Assembly (NCBI GenBank): GCA_023614405.1
Contig: CM042697.1
Coordinates: forward strand, 464,238,744 to 464,302,743
Length of the DNA stretch: 64,000 nucleotides
Reading direction: 5' to 3'
Origin: Avena insularis
Lineage: Eukaryota; Streptophyta; Magnoliopsida; Poales; Poaceae
Shown here: one piece after another, positions 35,401-48,155 of the stretch
Layout: every line of letters starts with the position of its first letter
Numbering within the stretch: the stretch's first letter is position 1
Program-made: the position numbers and the translations under genes
Notes under the pieces: model-generated
Database searches by the model: none
Seen by the model: only the letters and a program-made list of their open reading frames with translations
Told to the model about the DNA's origin: nothing

Positions 35401-35600
35401 AATCTGAGAGAAACTAGGTTTGATTCATGATCAACAATCTCTCACTGGAGAGTAGCATTTGATTTAATGCTGATGAACACATAAAATAATGAGCTCATAT
35501 GCTCCTGTTTTTGAATTGATTTTTGAAATGAAACTCTACATGATCATGGATGCATGGATGATATGCGTGAGTTTTGAAACATGATTTTAGGGATGTTACA
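32417..35600 (-). mobile_element. Solo LTR (3.2 kb) with perfect 5-bp target duplication
   Basis: On the - strand it starts TGTAACATCCC at 35600 and ends GGGATCTTACA at 32417. TGGTT occurs immediately on both sides (32412-32416 and 35601-35605). There is no internal domain, so the element was reduced to one LTR by recombination. Its sequence matches parts of the 4.7-kb LTR at 21247-25961. A GC-rich block at about 34100-35080 corresponds to the block at 22560-23720. Removing the insert restores a continuous Athila-type LTR. Confidence 0.92.
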
Positions 35601-35964
35601 TGGTTTCTGCCTCATCATTCATATATGGAGCTCCTCCCACATACATGCATATCATGAGAATATTTGCTATAATAATCTTGATCACTTGGTCTAAATTTCT
35701 AGTGGTGTATCCACCACTCCCTGAGAAAGCCTTTCCCCTATTGCAGTTTCAATCTTTCTTACGCACGCGATTACTACTTTCTGCATTAGGTTTTACTTTA
35801 CTTTACTTTACTGTTTCAACCAACCAAAAACCCAAAAACAATTCTACTTTCTTGCATCTAGAATTATTCCTAAAGTATTTTAGTCTTTCGCCTACTACTC
35901 CCTGTGGGATCGATATCTTTATTTCGAAACTAGGTACAAACGATCTGTGCACTTGCAGTCATCA
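35601..35964 (+). repeat. Athila-type LTR, second half (right part)
   Basis: Continues from 32416, with TGCCTCATCATTCATATATG and TCCCTGTGGGATCGATATC, and ends GTGCACTTGCAGTCATCA at 35964, a normal LTR end for the lineage. It is followed by GAGGC, not by a primer site, so this is a 3' or solo LTR end. GAGGC also follows the inverted LTR at 31866-31870. Confidence 0.65.
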
Positions 35965-37019
35965 GAGGCCTACTGTGGTTGTTGCTCTGTCCGCTCCTCC
36001 TCTTGCTATCATACTCCTCTGTAACCTCCCTAAGCTTGACACAGTCACTGGTGTCGTGGCCTTGCCTCTGGTGAAAGACACAGTATGGGTGATGATCAGC
36101 CGTGTCACCTGCTCCCTTCCTTGGGGAACGCTTTTTGGTGGCATTCCCCCATGCACCGGCAAGTGCTTCCTTCCGGCTCCATGGTCACATCTATCGGCCC
36201 GTACTTGACGTGGGTGAACAGATTTCCCACCTCTGCCTTGGCGCAGCGATCGACCACCATGAAGATCTCAACAACCATTGAAAGATTCTATCCATGGTCT
36301 CGCATGGTCCCTAGCACACCCTCCCGAGGTCTTCGCAGGTGCACACTGGTAAGTCCATGTCTCCAAACTTGGCGATGAAGAGACCGTAGAGCTTGGACCA
36401 CAAGCCGATTGATCCTTTGGAGAGGTTAAGCAGCCAAGTGCAAGCCTCCCCCTGCGTGGATGTGGTTGTCGCCTCTTTCCGCCTCAATTACCGTGGCATA
36501 GAGTTGTATGAACTCTATGGGCTTGGTGGTGCCGTCGTAGCATGGTGGCATTTCCGGCTTGAACTTGGGCGGCCACCCTGCGAAAGTGCTCGGTAAGAGC
36601 AAGGCAACTAGAGTTGCGGGTCTCCACTCCGTCGGCGAGGGTCGCCTAGTTTTGGAGCCCTGTAGCCATGATGGCCTGGACAATCCGGGTTTCCAGACCT
36701 CAGTTCCATTCTAGGGTTACCCGTGCGTCCTGCACCAAACGAGCGACCTCGGCCTGGCTTTGGATCTGCCCAGGGTACGCCGCACTAGGAATTCTATGCC
36801 CCTCGAGCCCCCAGGCCTGACATGGAGAGGAGGTGGTGGTGGCGCGCCGTGAGCTATGTCGCCTGGTCGTGCTTCAATTGTTCTGGGGTTGTCCCAGGCA
36901 ATGTCTATCAGGGCCGTGAGGTGGGCCTGCCACTCCTCCCGCGCGTCGTCGGCAGATGAGTAGCGGAGAAGCTCCTTCACCATGAGACAAGCCGTCACTG
37001 GGTGAGCGGGGCGTGACAT
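35965..37019 (-). pseudogene. Gypsy gag, decayed
   Basis: Read on the - strand from MSRPAHPVTACLMVKELL near 37019. A predicted helical start (REEWQAHLTALIDIAWDN) is followed by FAGWPPKFKPEMPPCYDGTT and KPIEFIQLYATVIEAERGDN, the usual entry into the Gypsy gag core. The middle is broken by stops. At the C-terminal end a knuckle of the type CX2HX4HX4C survives (CVFHQRQGHDTSDC, about 36050-36095), followed by a basic tail up to 35965. Three or more stops or frameshifts make it non-functional. The product would be the RNA-binding coat protein of the element. Confidence 0.75.
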
Positions 37020-37169
37020 TCCTGGGTCGATGAGGTACTAGAAATAGAGTTTTCCCCGCACGCCCACACAGAGGGGTGTGGCAAGAAGCTGTCGCTGGCT
37101 CCAGAGCGAAACAAGGGTGCGGGGGTAGCATGGCGCAATGTGAGACCTTGGTGCATGGTTTAATAGGAT

Positions 37170-37285
37170 TGGTAGTATACCCATACCAACAAGTTGCAAC
37201 TTTTTTATGGAAGCTCATCTGAAAAGAACTCCGAGGTTAAGCGTGCTTGGCCTAGAGAAATTTGAGGATGGGTGACCGACCAGGA
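37170..37285 (+). repeat. 5S-rRNA-derived segment in Cassandra LTR 1
   Basis: AGAACTCCGAGGTTAAGCGT, GCTTGGCCTAGAG and GAGGATGGGTGACC follow the order and spacing of plant 5S rRNA (internal promoter boxes A and C). Several differences from functional 5S show this is retrotransposon sequence, not a 5S gene. Confidence 0.88.
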
Positions 37286-37654
37286 ATTAGGTACCGGGTG
37301 CACACGAGTGAGGACAAAGTGCCCAAAAAAGACATGTGTTGGTCGGTGGGGCTAGTCTAGAGATCCTATTGAGCTCCTATTGAGCTTCCAGGAGTGACAG
37401 CCGCCGGTCAGGAGCGGCTGGGGTGTTACAAGTGGTATCAGAGCCGACCCTCGCGGTTACACGGGTGTGTGCGGGTTAGTGTCGGACATGTGGAGAATGG
37501 CGTGTGTGGCCCGGAGTGGACATGACATGGCACATGTGTTGGCACTGGACGCACAGACATATACCAAGAGAGGATGTTCTTGGCGGTGGTTGATCAACAG
37601 GGGCATCGATCTTCTAAGGGTGGGTGTATGTGAGACCCTGGTGCATGGTTTAAT

Positions 37655-37770
37655 AGTATACCCATACCAACAAGTTGCAACTTCTTTTCCGGAAGCTCAT
37701 CTGAAAAGAACTCTGAGGTTAAGCATTCTTGGCCTAGAGCAATTTGAGGATGGGTGACCGACCGAGAAGT
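37655..37770 (+). repeat. 5S-rRNA-derived segment in Cassandra LTR 2
   Basis: The same segment as in LTR 1 with a few differences (AGAACTCTGAGGTTAAGC, GGATGGGTGACCGACC). Confidence 0.88.
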
Positions 37771-38031
37771 GGGTACCGTGTGCGCACGAGTGAGGACAAA
37801 GTGCGCAGAAAATACTAGTGTTCGTCTATGAGGCTAGTATAGAGATCCTATTGGGCTGCCAGGAGTGACAGCCGCCAGTCTGTAGAGGCCGAGGTGTTAC
37901 ACGCAAGCCCCCAAGCCTCCTCGCTCGCTCCCGTCAAGAGCGGGTGTCACGAGGCTTGCTGCAAGCGACCATGTTGGTGCCACTAGATGAAGTCCCTTCA
38001 CGCTCCTCAGCCCACTACCTAGCGCGCCAAA

Positions 38032-38837
38032 TGTCGGAGATTTGTCCCGCAAAGGAAACTAGGGTCCAATGATCCCTTGGTTCGAGAGGAGGCTGAACAC
38101 GTAGTTTCAAGGAGCCTCGGCGATGTTGGCGACGGCGGAGCAAGAACACGACAGAGAGGTGACACGGGTTTTTTTACCAAGGTTTTTTTTACCAAGGCCC
38201 ATAATCCTACTTTGTTGTATTGCTCGTTTGCTTCATGATGGTACAATGGTGGATGCAAGTCTACGGTTTAGACCGCCGAGGATCGGCCCGTTCTAAGGTA
38301 GGAGGAGGACTCCTTATATAGGGCGGCAACGGGCCTCTACCCCCAAACATTAGTAGGGAAAGGGCTACCACACTCCCGCCCAGGAGGTTTCAGCTCGCCT
38401 TGTCTTCTTTTGTCCGCTAGCCAGCTGTAGCGCCGATGTAGTGGACGGTCGTCTTGCTGTACCGCTGCTCCGTCATGGCTTCTTTGCACCAAAGCGGCGT
38501 GTCAGGCACTGCTATTTCCTCGTGTCGCCCCTTCCCTTCTTTGCACAAAGAGGAGAGGGCAGCATCTTGCTTTCCTAAGGCAGACTAGTCTTCGCGTGGA
38601 CCGCCCGTTGGTGCATCGTCTAGCGCGATGTGCTCCGGGTTGCGGGTGTACCTCCTCGCGAGGCCTTGGCTCGTGAGTCTTTGGGGCGTGACGAGGTTGG
38701 CTTTGGTGGCCGCTAGCACTTCACGTTCTCCTTCCACCTTCATGAGGGTCACGCTCCACGCGAGCCTTGCAGAGGGCACGTCTGGTGGGCCTGGTGCCTC
38801 GGTGGGACGAGGCACCCCCACTGCCAATAGTCCAACA
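38032..38837 (-). repeat. 5' LTR of the third Gypsy (806 bp)
   Basis: On the - strand TGTTGGACTATTGGC at 38837 to ...CTCCGACA at 38032, with matching short inverted ends. TATATAAGG lies at 38312-38320. Immediately inside is TTTGGCGCGCTAGGTAG (38016-38031, - strand), a Gypsy-type primer site. Flanking DNA on the right begins ATACT (38838-38842); the left partner is not in the window. Confidence 0.8.
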
Positions 38838-39500
38838 ATACTCGGTTCTGGCAAAATCGGAGTATGCCTTCGTCACTGATGTGTGCCTCTAGTTCTGGCA
38901 AAACTATGGCTGCACCTCGTCCTCAACAAGTCGGGGTGCATCGACCCTGGCATCAACACCCTCTAAGACTGCGCTTCTGTCACTCTCATCGCATACTATG
39001 CGCATGCAGCTTCTTGTGCGTCTACTTCGATACCGGCATCCCCAACCACGACATTGACAACGACAACTTCTCGCACGGCAACCTCAACCAAGGCTATACT
39101 ATTCAATGGTCTCTCCTTCCTCGACATTAGCACAGAGGGCTATCACCTCCCATGAGCACATCCTCGCCTTACTCTACAGTCCAAGCATATGCATCGTGAT
39201 ACCATCCGCGACACCCCCACTGCGACTGCGGGGATGTCATCCTATTGGGTTCTACTTCGGTCTATCTTCAGTATGAATGTCTGCGACATTCCTGATATTC
39301 ACGGCTCTACTGCTCGGGGGAGTGTTAGACATATATATATATAAGGTAGTTAGAGACATCTACAGGATTGATTTGAATTGTTTCCATATTATTCCCAAGA
39401 GTCTTTTTGGCCTCCAAGTCGATCTATACTCCTATATAACTCACATGAGAGGCTCAATGCAATCATCCACTGTATTACGATAATTATCATATTCTTTCAA
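38838..39500 (+). mobile_element. 3' end of a small Copia element (polypurine tract and LTR)
   Basis: TGCTCGGGGGAG followed by TGTTAGACATATATA (39323) is the classic purine tract to LTR junction of low-copy Copia elements. TATATAACTC at about 39434 is a promoter-like site. The LTR end is uncertain (about 39480-39500). Bases 38838-39322 should be the end of pol, but only broken frames are seen. The third Gypsy probably inserted into this element. Confidence 0.55.
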
Positions 39501-39817
39501 ATCTAAAAAATATTAGCAGGAATTCTTGTACCGTTTCTAGCACTATTCCTAGGTATTAATAACTCCTAATGTTTATTTGATGTGTCAACAGATTAAAATT
39601 CTACGTTTATTTCTACGAGCTGAGTAGGGGATTCCAAGTGCTAATTGTACGAGCAAATACAATAGAGCTATGTCAGCTGATTATGTTGAAAGAGAAAGGA
39701 GATGAGAGAGAAGGTGAGCCCTTCTGTATGTTAAGATTCGGTTCTAGCACTATTCTTAGCTACATTGTGAGAATGAAAGGTGGCCATACATTAATGAATT
39801 AATATATCTCTTTGTTA
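39501..39817. other. Unassigned low-copy-like DNA
   Basis: No gene. A stretch at 39580-39630 (TGTGTCAACAGATTAAAATT...) recurs in diverged form at 40605-40660 (CATATCAACAGATTAAAACT), hinting at an old repeat pair. Confidence 0.4.
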
Positions 39818-40079
39818 CTCCCTTTGTTCCGGTTTAAATGACACAATTTGCAAATTATACAATTCCAAAATATTTAGACACAAAAACATTTTAATCTCTA
39901 TAATTGCATCAGTGTGAAAAGAATAAAATGATTGCAGGCATATGTGTGAACAAATGTGAATGCTTTGGTGGCTATTCTTTTTCTCACGCATGTTCTTCAC
40001 ACTATAAAATAGACCAATCAGAGGACACCTAAAACCCAAAAAATTACAAATTCTGTCCTTTAAACCGGGATGGAAGAAG
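39818..40079. mobile_element. Stowaway-type MITE (262 bp)
   Basis: Terminal inverted repeats CTCCCTTTGTTCCGGTTTAA and the inverse of CTTCTTCCATCCCGGTTTAA, flanked by TA on both sides (39816-39817, 40080-40081). This is a Tc1/mariner-derived non-autonomous element. Confidence 0.82.
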
Positions 40080-40935
40080 TATCTATTATAAATATTAGCT
40101 CAATGACTTGCTATAGACAATGTGGCCGCATAGCCAACAGGCAGCTATGCTATTAAACTTAGTCTAAGCTTCTCTCAGTGCCCTGCTAGTGGTTCTTATC
40201 GTGCACCTCAGACCTAGAGAGAATGAGTAGTATACTAATAACTGCTGAGCTGCTAATGCTGACTGTTGCGCGCAAATTGATGTTTTGAAGTGCACATTGT
40301 CTCGTATGGCTGTCACTGCCTCGATCAAGCCATTGGATTATTTTTTAAACCTGCATGCATCTTTACCTAGCTAACACCACTTGTTTTATTTGGGCACTAC
40401 TATATGTGCTGCCTGGTCCATTTCGAAAAAAAAAATGCCGCCTGGTCTCTTTCCCCTTTTCGCTGTCATTCAGTTTTGTATTGTATAAAATTTTCTGCAA
40501 CTATTGTGTTAATATTAGGGCTAGCTTCTGTACTGTTTCCAATTGAAAAGATGCTATCAATAATCTTGATCATCAGATTAATTGCTAACTGTATATTGTC
40601 GTTTGACATATCAACAGATTAAAACTGTACAGTTAATCCTAAGAAATGACGAGCCTGAAACTACAGCTTGCATCAGTCTCAGCATAACGTTAGCATGCTT
40701 CTCTCTCTATACCCTATTAAAAAATGAAGATACCCCTGCTAGTGGTATAACCCCCCGCCCAAAACTGTGCTGCAATTCTCTTCGGCAATGTATTCATACT
40801 GGTCAAGAAGAACGAATCATTTTATTTCTCATCTCTTGACGACAAGCATGTGGCTGTTCACGACAAGCGATGTAATCGATTCTCTTGCTATCTGTTGTAA
40901 CTTGTGGTGGCGTGCTTACTCATATTAAAAATATA
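40080..40935. other. Unassigned intergenic DNA
   Basis: Contains the second, diverged copy of the 39580-39630 repeat and short open frames without recognisable domains. Confidence 0.4.
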
Positions 40936-43900
40936 TCTATCTATTATATACTAAAAGCAATATAAGAGTGTTTTTCGAGGCACGGGGTTGATCCACATCT
41001 ACCAAAATATTTGGTCCGTTCATCTTAATTATAGCGGTTCAGATTTAAAACTAAAGAAGTTACGTAAACTATAATTCTGTACAACCTGTCACGCACATGA
41101 AAAAGTGACCATTAAAGATATAAAAGGTAAGTCACATTATATGTTCTCAAAAAAATATCTAGCATGCTAGGCCACCAGTTCCGAAGGCATAATTTTTTTT
41201 AACAGCCGGACTCCTTCGTTTGCACGTACAGGTTAGAGAAAAAGAAATCCTCCTTCTCTACGACTCCCTGATCCAAACACAAAAACTTTGGTAATTCACC
41301 TCTCCTATCCTCTACACAGCAAACAATGAGTCACGAGGTCTGTCAGACAGGCGCCGCCGGTGCATGCGAGAGACGCCGCGAACATCTCTCATCTCTCCAT
41401 CTCACATATGTTCTGATCCTGCAACACACGGTAAGATAACCATACAAGAGAAGACAAAATTTAGAGATCTTATTATGTGCACCGAGAACAACCAGCTTGA
41501 CCTGCCTCGCAATATTCGACATCGAACTGCCGTGTAACTTTAACTATAAGTGAGTTATAATTAATATTGTATATGAGTAATAGCGTATGAAATGTTTTAT
41601 TTATAACATAATAATTGTCATACCTAAGACCCTTTAAAAAAACCGTGATATGAATATCTATCAAAGCTGAATTTTATTCCACGGACAAGTGATTTAATCA
41701 AAAACATAAGACCTTAGTCAAGTAATTCCAGGGGAACATTATTACTCATATTTGACAATAATATCTAGCACACAATTTTAATTACGAGCGACAAAATTTA
41801 ATCACAGCCACATACAAAATAGGGAAAATACATATATAGTATTCAGACTCTTATATTTGAAACACATACTCCCTCCGTCATAAATCATAAGATGTTGTGT
41901 AAGTTCAGAGCAGAATGAGTGAATCTACACATTAAGACGTCTAGATATATGTATTTTAGAAAAGACAAAAACATCTTATATTTTAGAACCGAGAGCTATG
42001 TATCATGGAGAAAAGGAAATCCTCCTAATACCTACGACATCTTGGTCCAAACACAAAATCCTATAGAACCTATGGTCACAGTGTAGTAGTATATTAAAAT
42101 ATTTTGATGGATATAGACCAATTGCCACGTACACTACATTCTCATTTCTAAATTTGTCTTTAGCCACCTACCTTAATTGATAGACCGGTTATCGTGTCAT
42201 AAACTGCAAATTTCTTACCTGCCAAGAATAAATTGGTGTGAACTTCAGATGTTATTAATCTGACATAAGATATTCCTCTTATTTGTGAAACAACAATTGA
42301 TTCTACATATTCGTTAAAAGTATATGACAAATCAAAAAGCTCAAAGAAGTTCAAAAAAAAGATTCCCAACTGAAAGAAAGCTCCATCAAGGTCCTTTCAA
42401 AATCAAGCACTCTATTTTCATGCACCTTGTATTCTTCCCTTGGAGTCATGGATAAATAGAGGGGCGTATACAATGCGTGATGCTTGAAGAAGTTGAAGGA
42501 AGACAGCTCAACAAGTGATTTCTTAGTTACGTTTCTGTAGAAGTTTTCATAATTCCGGTGCAAACCCACCTTGCGAGTATGACAACTTTTTTTGCGGGTA
42601 TGACAACTTGAGGGATAAAATCTTGATCTATATAACCTAACGATTTAGTGTCACAAGGTGAACTTGATTAGATTTGTGCAATTAGATTCAGCCCAATGGC
42701 AAGGTCAACCGTAAGATATTGGTACAATTGTTAATGGAAGGGAGAGACCGTATGCAGAATGTGCATGTATCTGAAGGAATGGTTTTGCCAATCAAGAATG
42801 TGCTTCCAAAAGAGAATCATGACACCCGCATAGATCTATGAATTTTTCTATTGAAGGGAGGGTACAACTAAAGAAGGCTTTTATTCGGACAATCACAAAT
42901 TATATGGCCTCTTGGGTATCCTGAGAGGATATTTGCATCCCTTTTTTCTATCAATAAGAGTTTCAAAACATTGTATTATTATATGGTTAGGTGTGTTTCC
43001 TAGAGAAAATTCAGTTTGTAAAAGTATAGATCTATGGAAATTTTCTATCGATCATACGCAATTTTTACTCTTTATTAGAAGAATTATGAAACATTATTGA
43101 ATTATATAGTTAGATGCAATTCCCATGGATCAATTCAATTTGTAGAATTATAGATCTTGGGAACTTATCATATATATATATATATCATAATAAATGTGTA
43201 TATGTTTATATCAATCATAGGTCCATGTGATGTGATTAAACACAGATTCATGTCAATCTTAATGGTTTCTAATACTTTATATAAGCAAGAAGAACGAGAT
43301 ATCTCACTACAAGCACATCTTAAAAAAGGATTATTTAAGTTGCTGAAGCTATGTCATTCATGCCAACGTAGTCATGTTACACTACAGCTAAATATGAGTG
43401 AAGGAGTAAAGTGATTGGTATTGGGGATAGTACTCCAATACGTAAAGAAATTAAATATAAAATATTAATGTTGTTCCAAAGTTAATAATATCTAGAAAAC
43501 TTGTAGTAATTTTTCTCTAAGTGTGTCTATTGATAATTATAGCAATATTCCAAAAAATTACTATGTTTTAGAACATGTACATATACAATATAATCAAATT
43601 TGAATCTTCATGATTGACACGTCCATATCCCCGTGTATTATAGAATAAGTGAAGAAAAGTAAATGAGAAGAACAGATACTGGAAAAATAAAATTAATGGT
43701 GTTTCCATTTATATGGCATGACTATTAGATGATAAATTCTCTTTTGACCACTTCATATGCAAAACTATGTTTGTTCAAGACTAAATAACATCTAAACATC
43801 ATCTATCCATACCTTAGGTGGCCATGGTTACTATTTGAATCGTAATATCAAGAACTAACAAACTAAAGATTGACAATGCGTACTCATCTAACATAGCCAT

Positions 43901-44806
43901 AGCCGGTGATACCGTACTTGTCATCTTACATGAAAAAACAAATACATGTAATCAGGAGCGTAGAGTGACTTAGCTTGAGATTGAGGATAGTATGGATAGA
44001 GTTAAACGACATAAAAATGATATTAGCTTTGTTAATTCAAGTGTAATTGTATATTTGTAGTCAAACTTCTGACACATTGGTTACATATGTATAAAGATAT
44101 ACTTGAAAAGCATCAAAAGAAAATTTATAACTAAATTTGAGATGGAAGTATTTTATTTTTTATTTAATTTCTTCAGAACAATTTAAACACAAAATATGCT
44201 CCATGACATGTTGTGAAAATGCCAACGTCTAAGAAGCCAGCTATTTGACTAAGGAGGGAGAGGGCCATATATTCCAAAACATACGAAGTAAATGACTGAA
44301 AGATATATCTCCATAAAGTAGAATAATAACTCTTATTTACCTAGCATACATATTAACTGGGGGAACAAGAGGACTTAGCTTTATGTTCCGTGAGAAAGAA
44401 ATAATTATGTTGCCACTAATCAGGTGGACCGTAAACATATAGAATTTCATTTATAAGACCAACTACCTAAATATTATTATCACATAATAATCTACTTGAC
44501 ATAAAAAAAACTTTTCACTAGCTTGTGGTCTAAATTTAATTCAATGTAGAGATCTAATATATTTTACATACAATACAAATTATCATTTCTATGATTATTC
44601 TTTAAATGGTGCAATAATCAACCCAAAGTAAAAGGTTGTTTCTGATGTGGAGGATATTTCAATTTAGCATAACATCCATGTTGGTTAAAGATGTGTATTA
44701 TTTCCTATATGTAACATTAATACATATAAATTTATATATTTATACTTTATTCATTTTCGACATGGAAAAGATGATGCCCTGGCATTTGCGAGGGTCACCT
44801 TGCTAG
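40936..44806 (+). mobile_element. Non-autonomous Helitron (3.9 kb)
   Basis: The 5' end TCTATCTATTATATACTAAA follows a host A (40935). The 3' end is a short hairpin (GCCCTGGCATTTGCGAGGG), then TCACCTTGCTAG (44806) followed by a host T. These are the grass Helitron hallmarks: 5' TC, 3' CTAG, A-T target, no inverted repeats, no target duplication. No Rep/helicase reading frame is visible. The interior is AT-rich and contains a decayed Stowaway MITE and unassigned segments that could be captured DNA. Confidence 0.8.
41869..41996. mobile_element. Decayed Stowaway-like MITE inside the Helitron
   Basis: CTCCCTCCGTCATAAATCAT at the left faces a worn inverted partner ending near 41996 (CATCTTATATTTTAGAACCGAGAG region), with TA at both flanks (41867-41868, 41997-41998). 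Confidence 0.6.
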
Positions 44807-46040
44807 TTTTTGATAAAGGTAATATAGTAATATCCCAAAAATCCCATCACATCCAAACACTGCAACACACAGTGCTAATGACAAGATGGATATACATAGG
44901 CAAAAAAAATCTATTTCTTGTAACAGCAGACAAACACCATCAAGATAGAACCAGAAAGCCAACGTCTCCAAAAACGACTATCATCGTCCGATCATAGATC
45001 ATAGATTTTCACCCTGGAGAAAAACGGACGCTTTCAAAACAATTTATTTAACAAGGTTATTGCCAGACACAACCAACTAAAACTAGATCTTTGGTTTTCT
45101 CCCTGAAAGGTTAGACACTGAACTTATCATATCCTATCGTCCACACTTTTGGATGCCGCCGCTACAACTCATGAATCACCAAGCCAATTTCACATCTCCA
45201 CCAGGAATCGAACCACTATTACTAGTCCTCAGATCTCGGTTCAATGACATTCTCCGCACACTGACTTCATGATAGAACGAAAGACATGTCCCACAATGGC
45301 AACAGACTGCAGAGCTTGACCTTGCTCTCTCTAAAATCAAACGGTCAGAAAAATACGGTTGCGCATGACCGAATCTGATCTGATCCGGCAATATCTAGGC
45401 ATTATTCGCCCAGTAGAGTTCGCCAACGGAGCCTTCTATAACTCGATACTACGAGGTGTGCTTTGGTGTGCCCCCCTCAAACTTAAGTTTGCATTGGCCA
45501 GTTTTTTTTGAGCCCATCAAAACCTATATCCATGTCCTGTATACCTTCGTATAGGTGTACTTGGTCGAACCGGTATACTTCACGTTCTCCACGACTGATC
45601 TCACCTCCCGCTATCGTGATCTACGTCTTTGCATGCCACGTTTTGCATTTTTTGTTGCTGTTTCTATATACCTTTAAATTTATGTATACGTGTACGATGA
45701 GTATACGTCTAAGAGAACCATACGGGTTTTCGGTGAGTTTGTATGGTCTTAAGAACAAATTGGCATCAAGTTTTATTTGTTAAAATTTGAAAAGGAAAGG
45801 GACACCAAAACAAAAGTGCGACACTATGGCTAAATTAACTAAGACTGGCATCATATCTTGATATGAGAGGAACCTATGACCACCACTTTTATTAGGTCCA
45901 GGCTGGCAGCCCCCATGCGGCCACGCCGTACGCTGGCCTCCACCACTCCACCAGGACAAGCCGCCCAAACCCCACCACTTTTATTAAAAACGTATGCTTA
46001 CCCAATAGTAAATTATTCTCTTAGGATTCTTTTCTTTAAA
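44807..46040. other. Unassigned intergenic DNA
   Basis: Mixed-composition, apparently low-copy DNA. Short ORFs (for example 45176-45391 on the - strand) show no family signature. It may belong to the regulatory or intronic surroundings of the kinase gene. Confidence 0.4.
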
Positions 46041-46604
46041 GCTGGTCATAGTGGAAGTATCATAATACTACTATCTCCTTCACGGTTTGCAGGACGCTCT
46101 ATAAAAATCTCATGGACCTAGACGTAAATATATTGGCTAAAAATTAGGCCTATTAATGAACGGTTAAGGTGCATTGGTGGGAAACTGTTGCATGTATAGA
46201 AAGTTGGGAGGAAAGCTGCCACATTAATCAATAATTAATTCTTATACGCCTAGGAACGTTGCAGTTTTGAAAATACACAAATTTGATTAGGCGCTCTGCA
46301 AACCGTGAAGGAGGGAGTAGTATTATGCATATGATACTAGTATATGATACTATGTCTCTAGTGTATTGTATCATGTAATATCATCATAGTAGTGGTATAT
46401 TTATTAATTTGTAGAATCTCTATGTAAAATATGTGTATAAGATTTACTTGCCATTATGATTTCTAGTTTTACGTGTTATAATATGGTATCTACCTATGAT
46501 ACTCTAACCACCTCTCTCTTTATTAATTATGACCCCACATCAGATTTTTTACCAAGTTATCATGCATGATACACCTTATGATAATAGCAGTAGAACCAGT
46601 CTAA
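46041..46604. mobile_element. MITE with a second MITE nested in it (outer element)
   Basis: Left end GCTGGTCATAGTGGAAGTAT (46041) and a diverged inverted right end (ATGATAATAGCAGTAGAACCAGT, to about 46604), with TTAA-containing flanks. The interior is rich in TATGATAC repeats. The element is interrupted at 46070/46320 by the inner MITE. Confidence 0.6.
46071..46317. mobile_element. Inner Stowaway-like MITE (247 bp)
   Basis: Ends CTATCTCCTTCACGGTTTGC and the inverse CTCCCTCCTTCACGGTTTGC, flanked by TA at 46069-46070 and 46318-46319. It splits the outer MITE, giving the order of insertion. Confidence 0.8.
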
Positions 46605-46872
46605 TTAAAGTCTCACCTTCCTCTCTCCTTCCTTTGACAGGAGACGGTCTAGGATCTTATGTCTATTAAGGTGCCGGTTCTCAAATCTCAAGTCTACTAT
46701 GTGTTGTTGTCTCTTTGACAACTTGCCGAACAATCCGTCGTCCTGCTCTGGAGTACAAACTCGCGGCGACTACTGATGAAAAAGAATTGAAAAAGATTTA
46801 AAAAAAGGTAAATACAAACCATTCTTTCAAAACAATGTTCTCCTGATTTTCTTGATCGTCTTCTCAATGTAG
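46605..46872 (+). other. Region upstream of the first kinase exon seen
   Basis: No coding match to the glycine-rich loop of a kinase. The T-rich run ending CTCAATGTAG at 46872 is a good splice acceptor, so this is probably intron. Confidence 0.55.

Positions 46873-48155
<1,283 letters not shown>

Larger units (their letters stand above)
37139..37901 (+). mobile_element. Cassandra TRIM retrotransposon (complete, 763 bp)
   Basis: Two LTRs (37139-37430 and 37629-37901) begin TGTGAGACC and end GGTGTTACA. The primer site TGGTATCAGAGCC follows the first LTR, and a purine-rich AAGGGTGGGTGTA precedes the second. CGCAA flanks both sides (37134-37138 and 37902-37906). The internal domain is only 198 bp without coding. 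Each LTR contains a 5S-rRNA-derived segment, which defines Cassandra. It sits in the leader of the third Gypsy element. Confidence 0.95.
35965..38837 (-). mobile_element. Third Gypsy element: 5' LTR, leader and partial gag
   Basis: - strand element: 5' LTR 38032-38837, primer-site region beside it, leader carrying a Cassandra insertion, then gag down to 35965, where the Athila-type LTR interrupts. The remainder of gag-pol was not found to the left in this window. Confidence 0.8.

Noticed and set aside
37170..37770. Two 5S rRNA genes
   Set aside because: The similarity is partial, with many changes, and both copies lie in LTRs with primer site and target duplications; this is the Cassandra retrotransposon.
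45176..45391. 71-codon ORF with a CCACCAGGAATCGAACC stretch
   Set aside because: The tRNA-like words are isolated and the ORF has no family signature.
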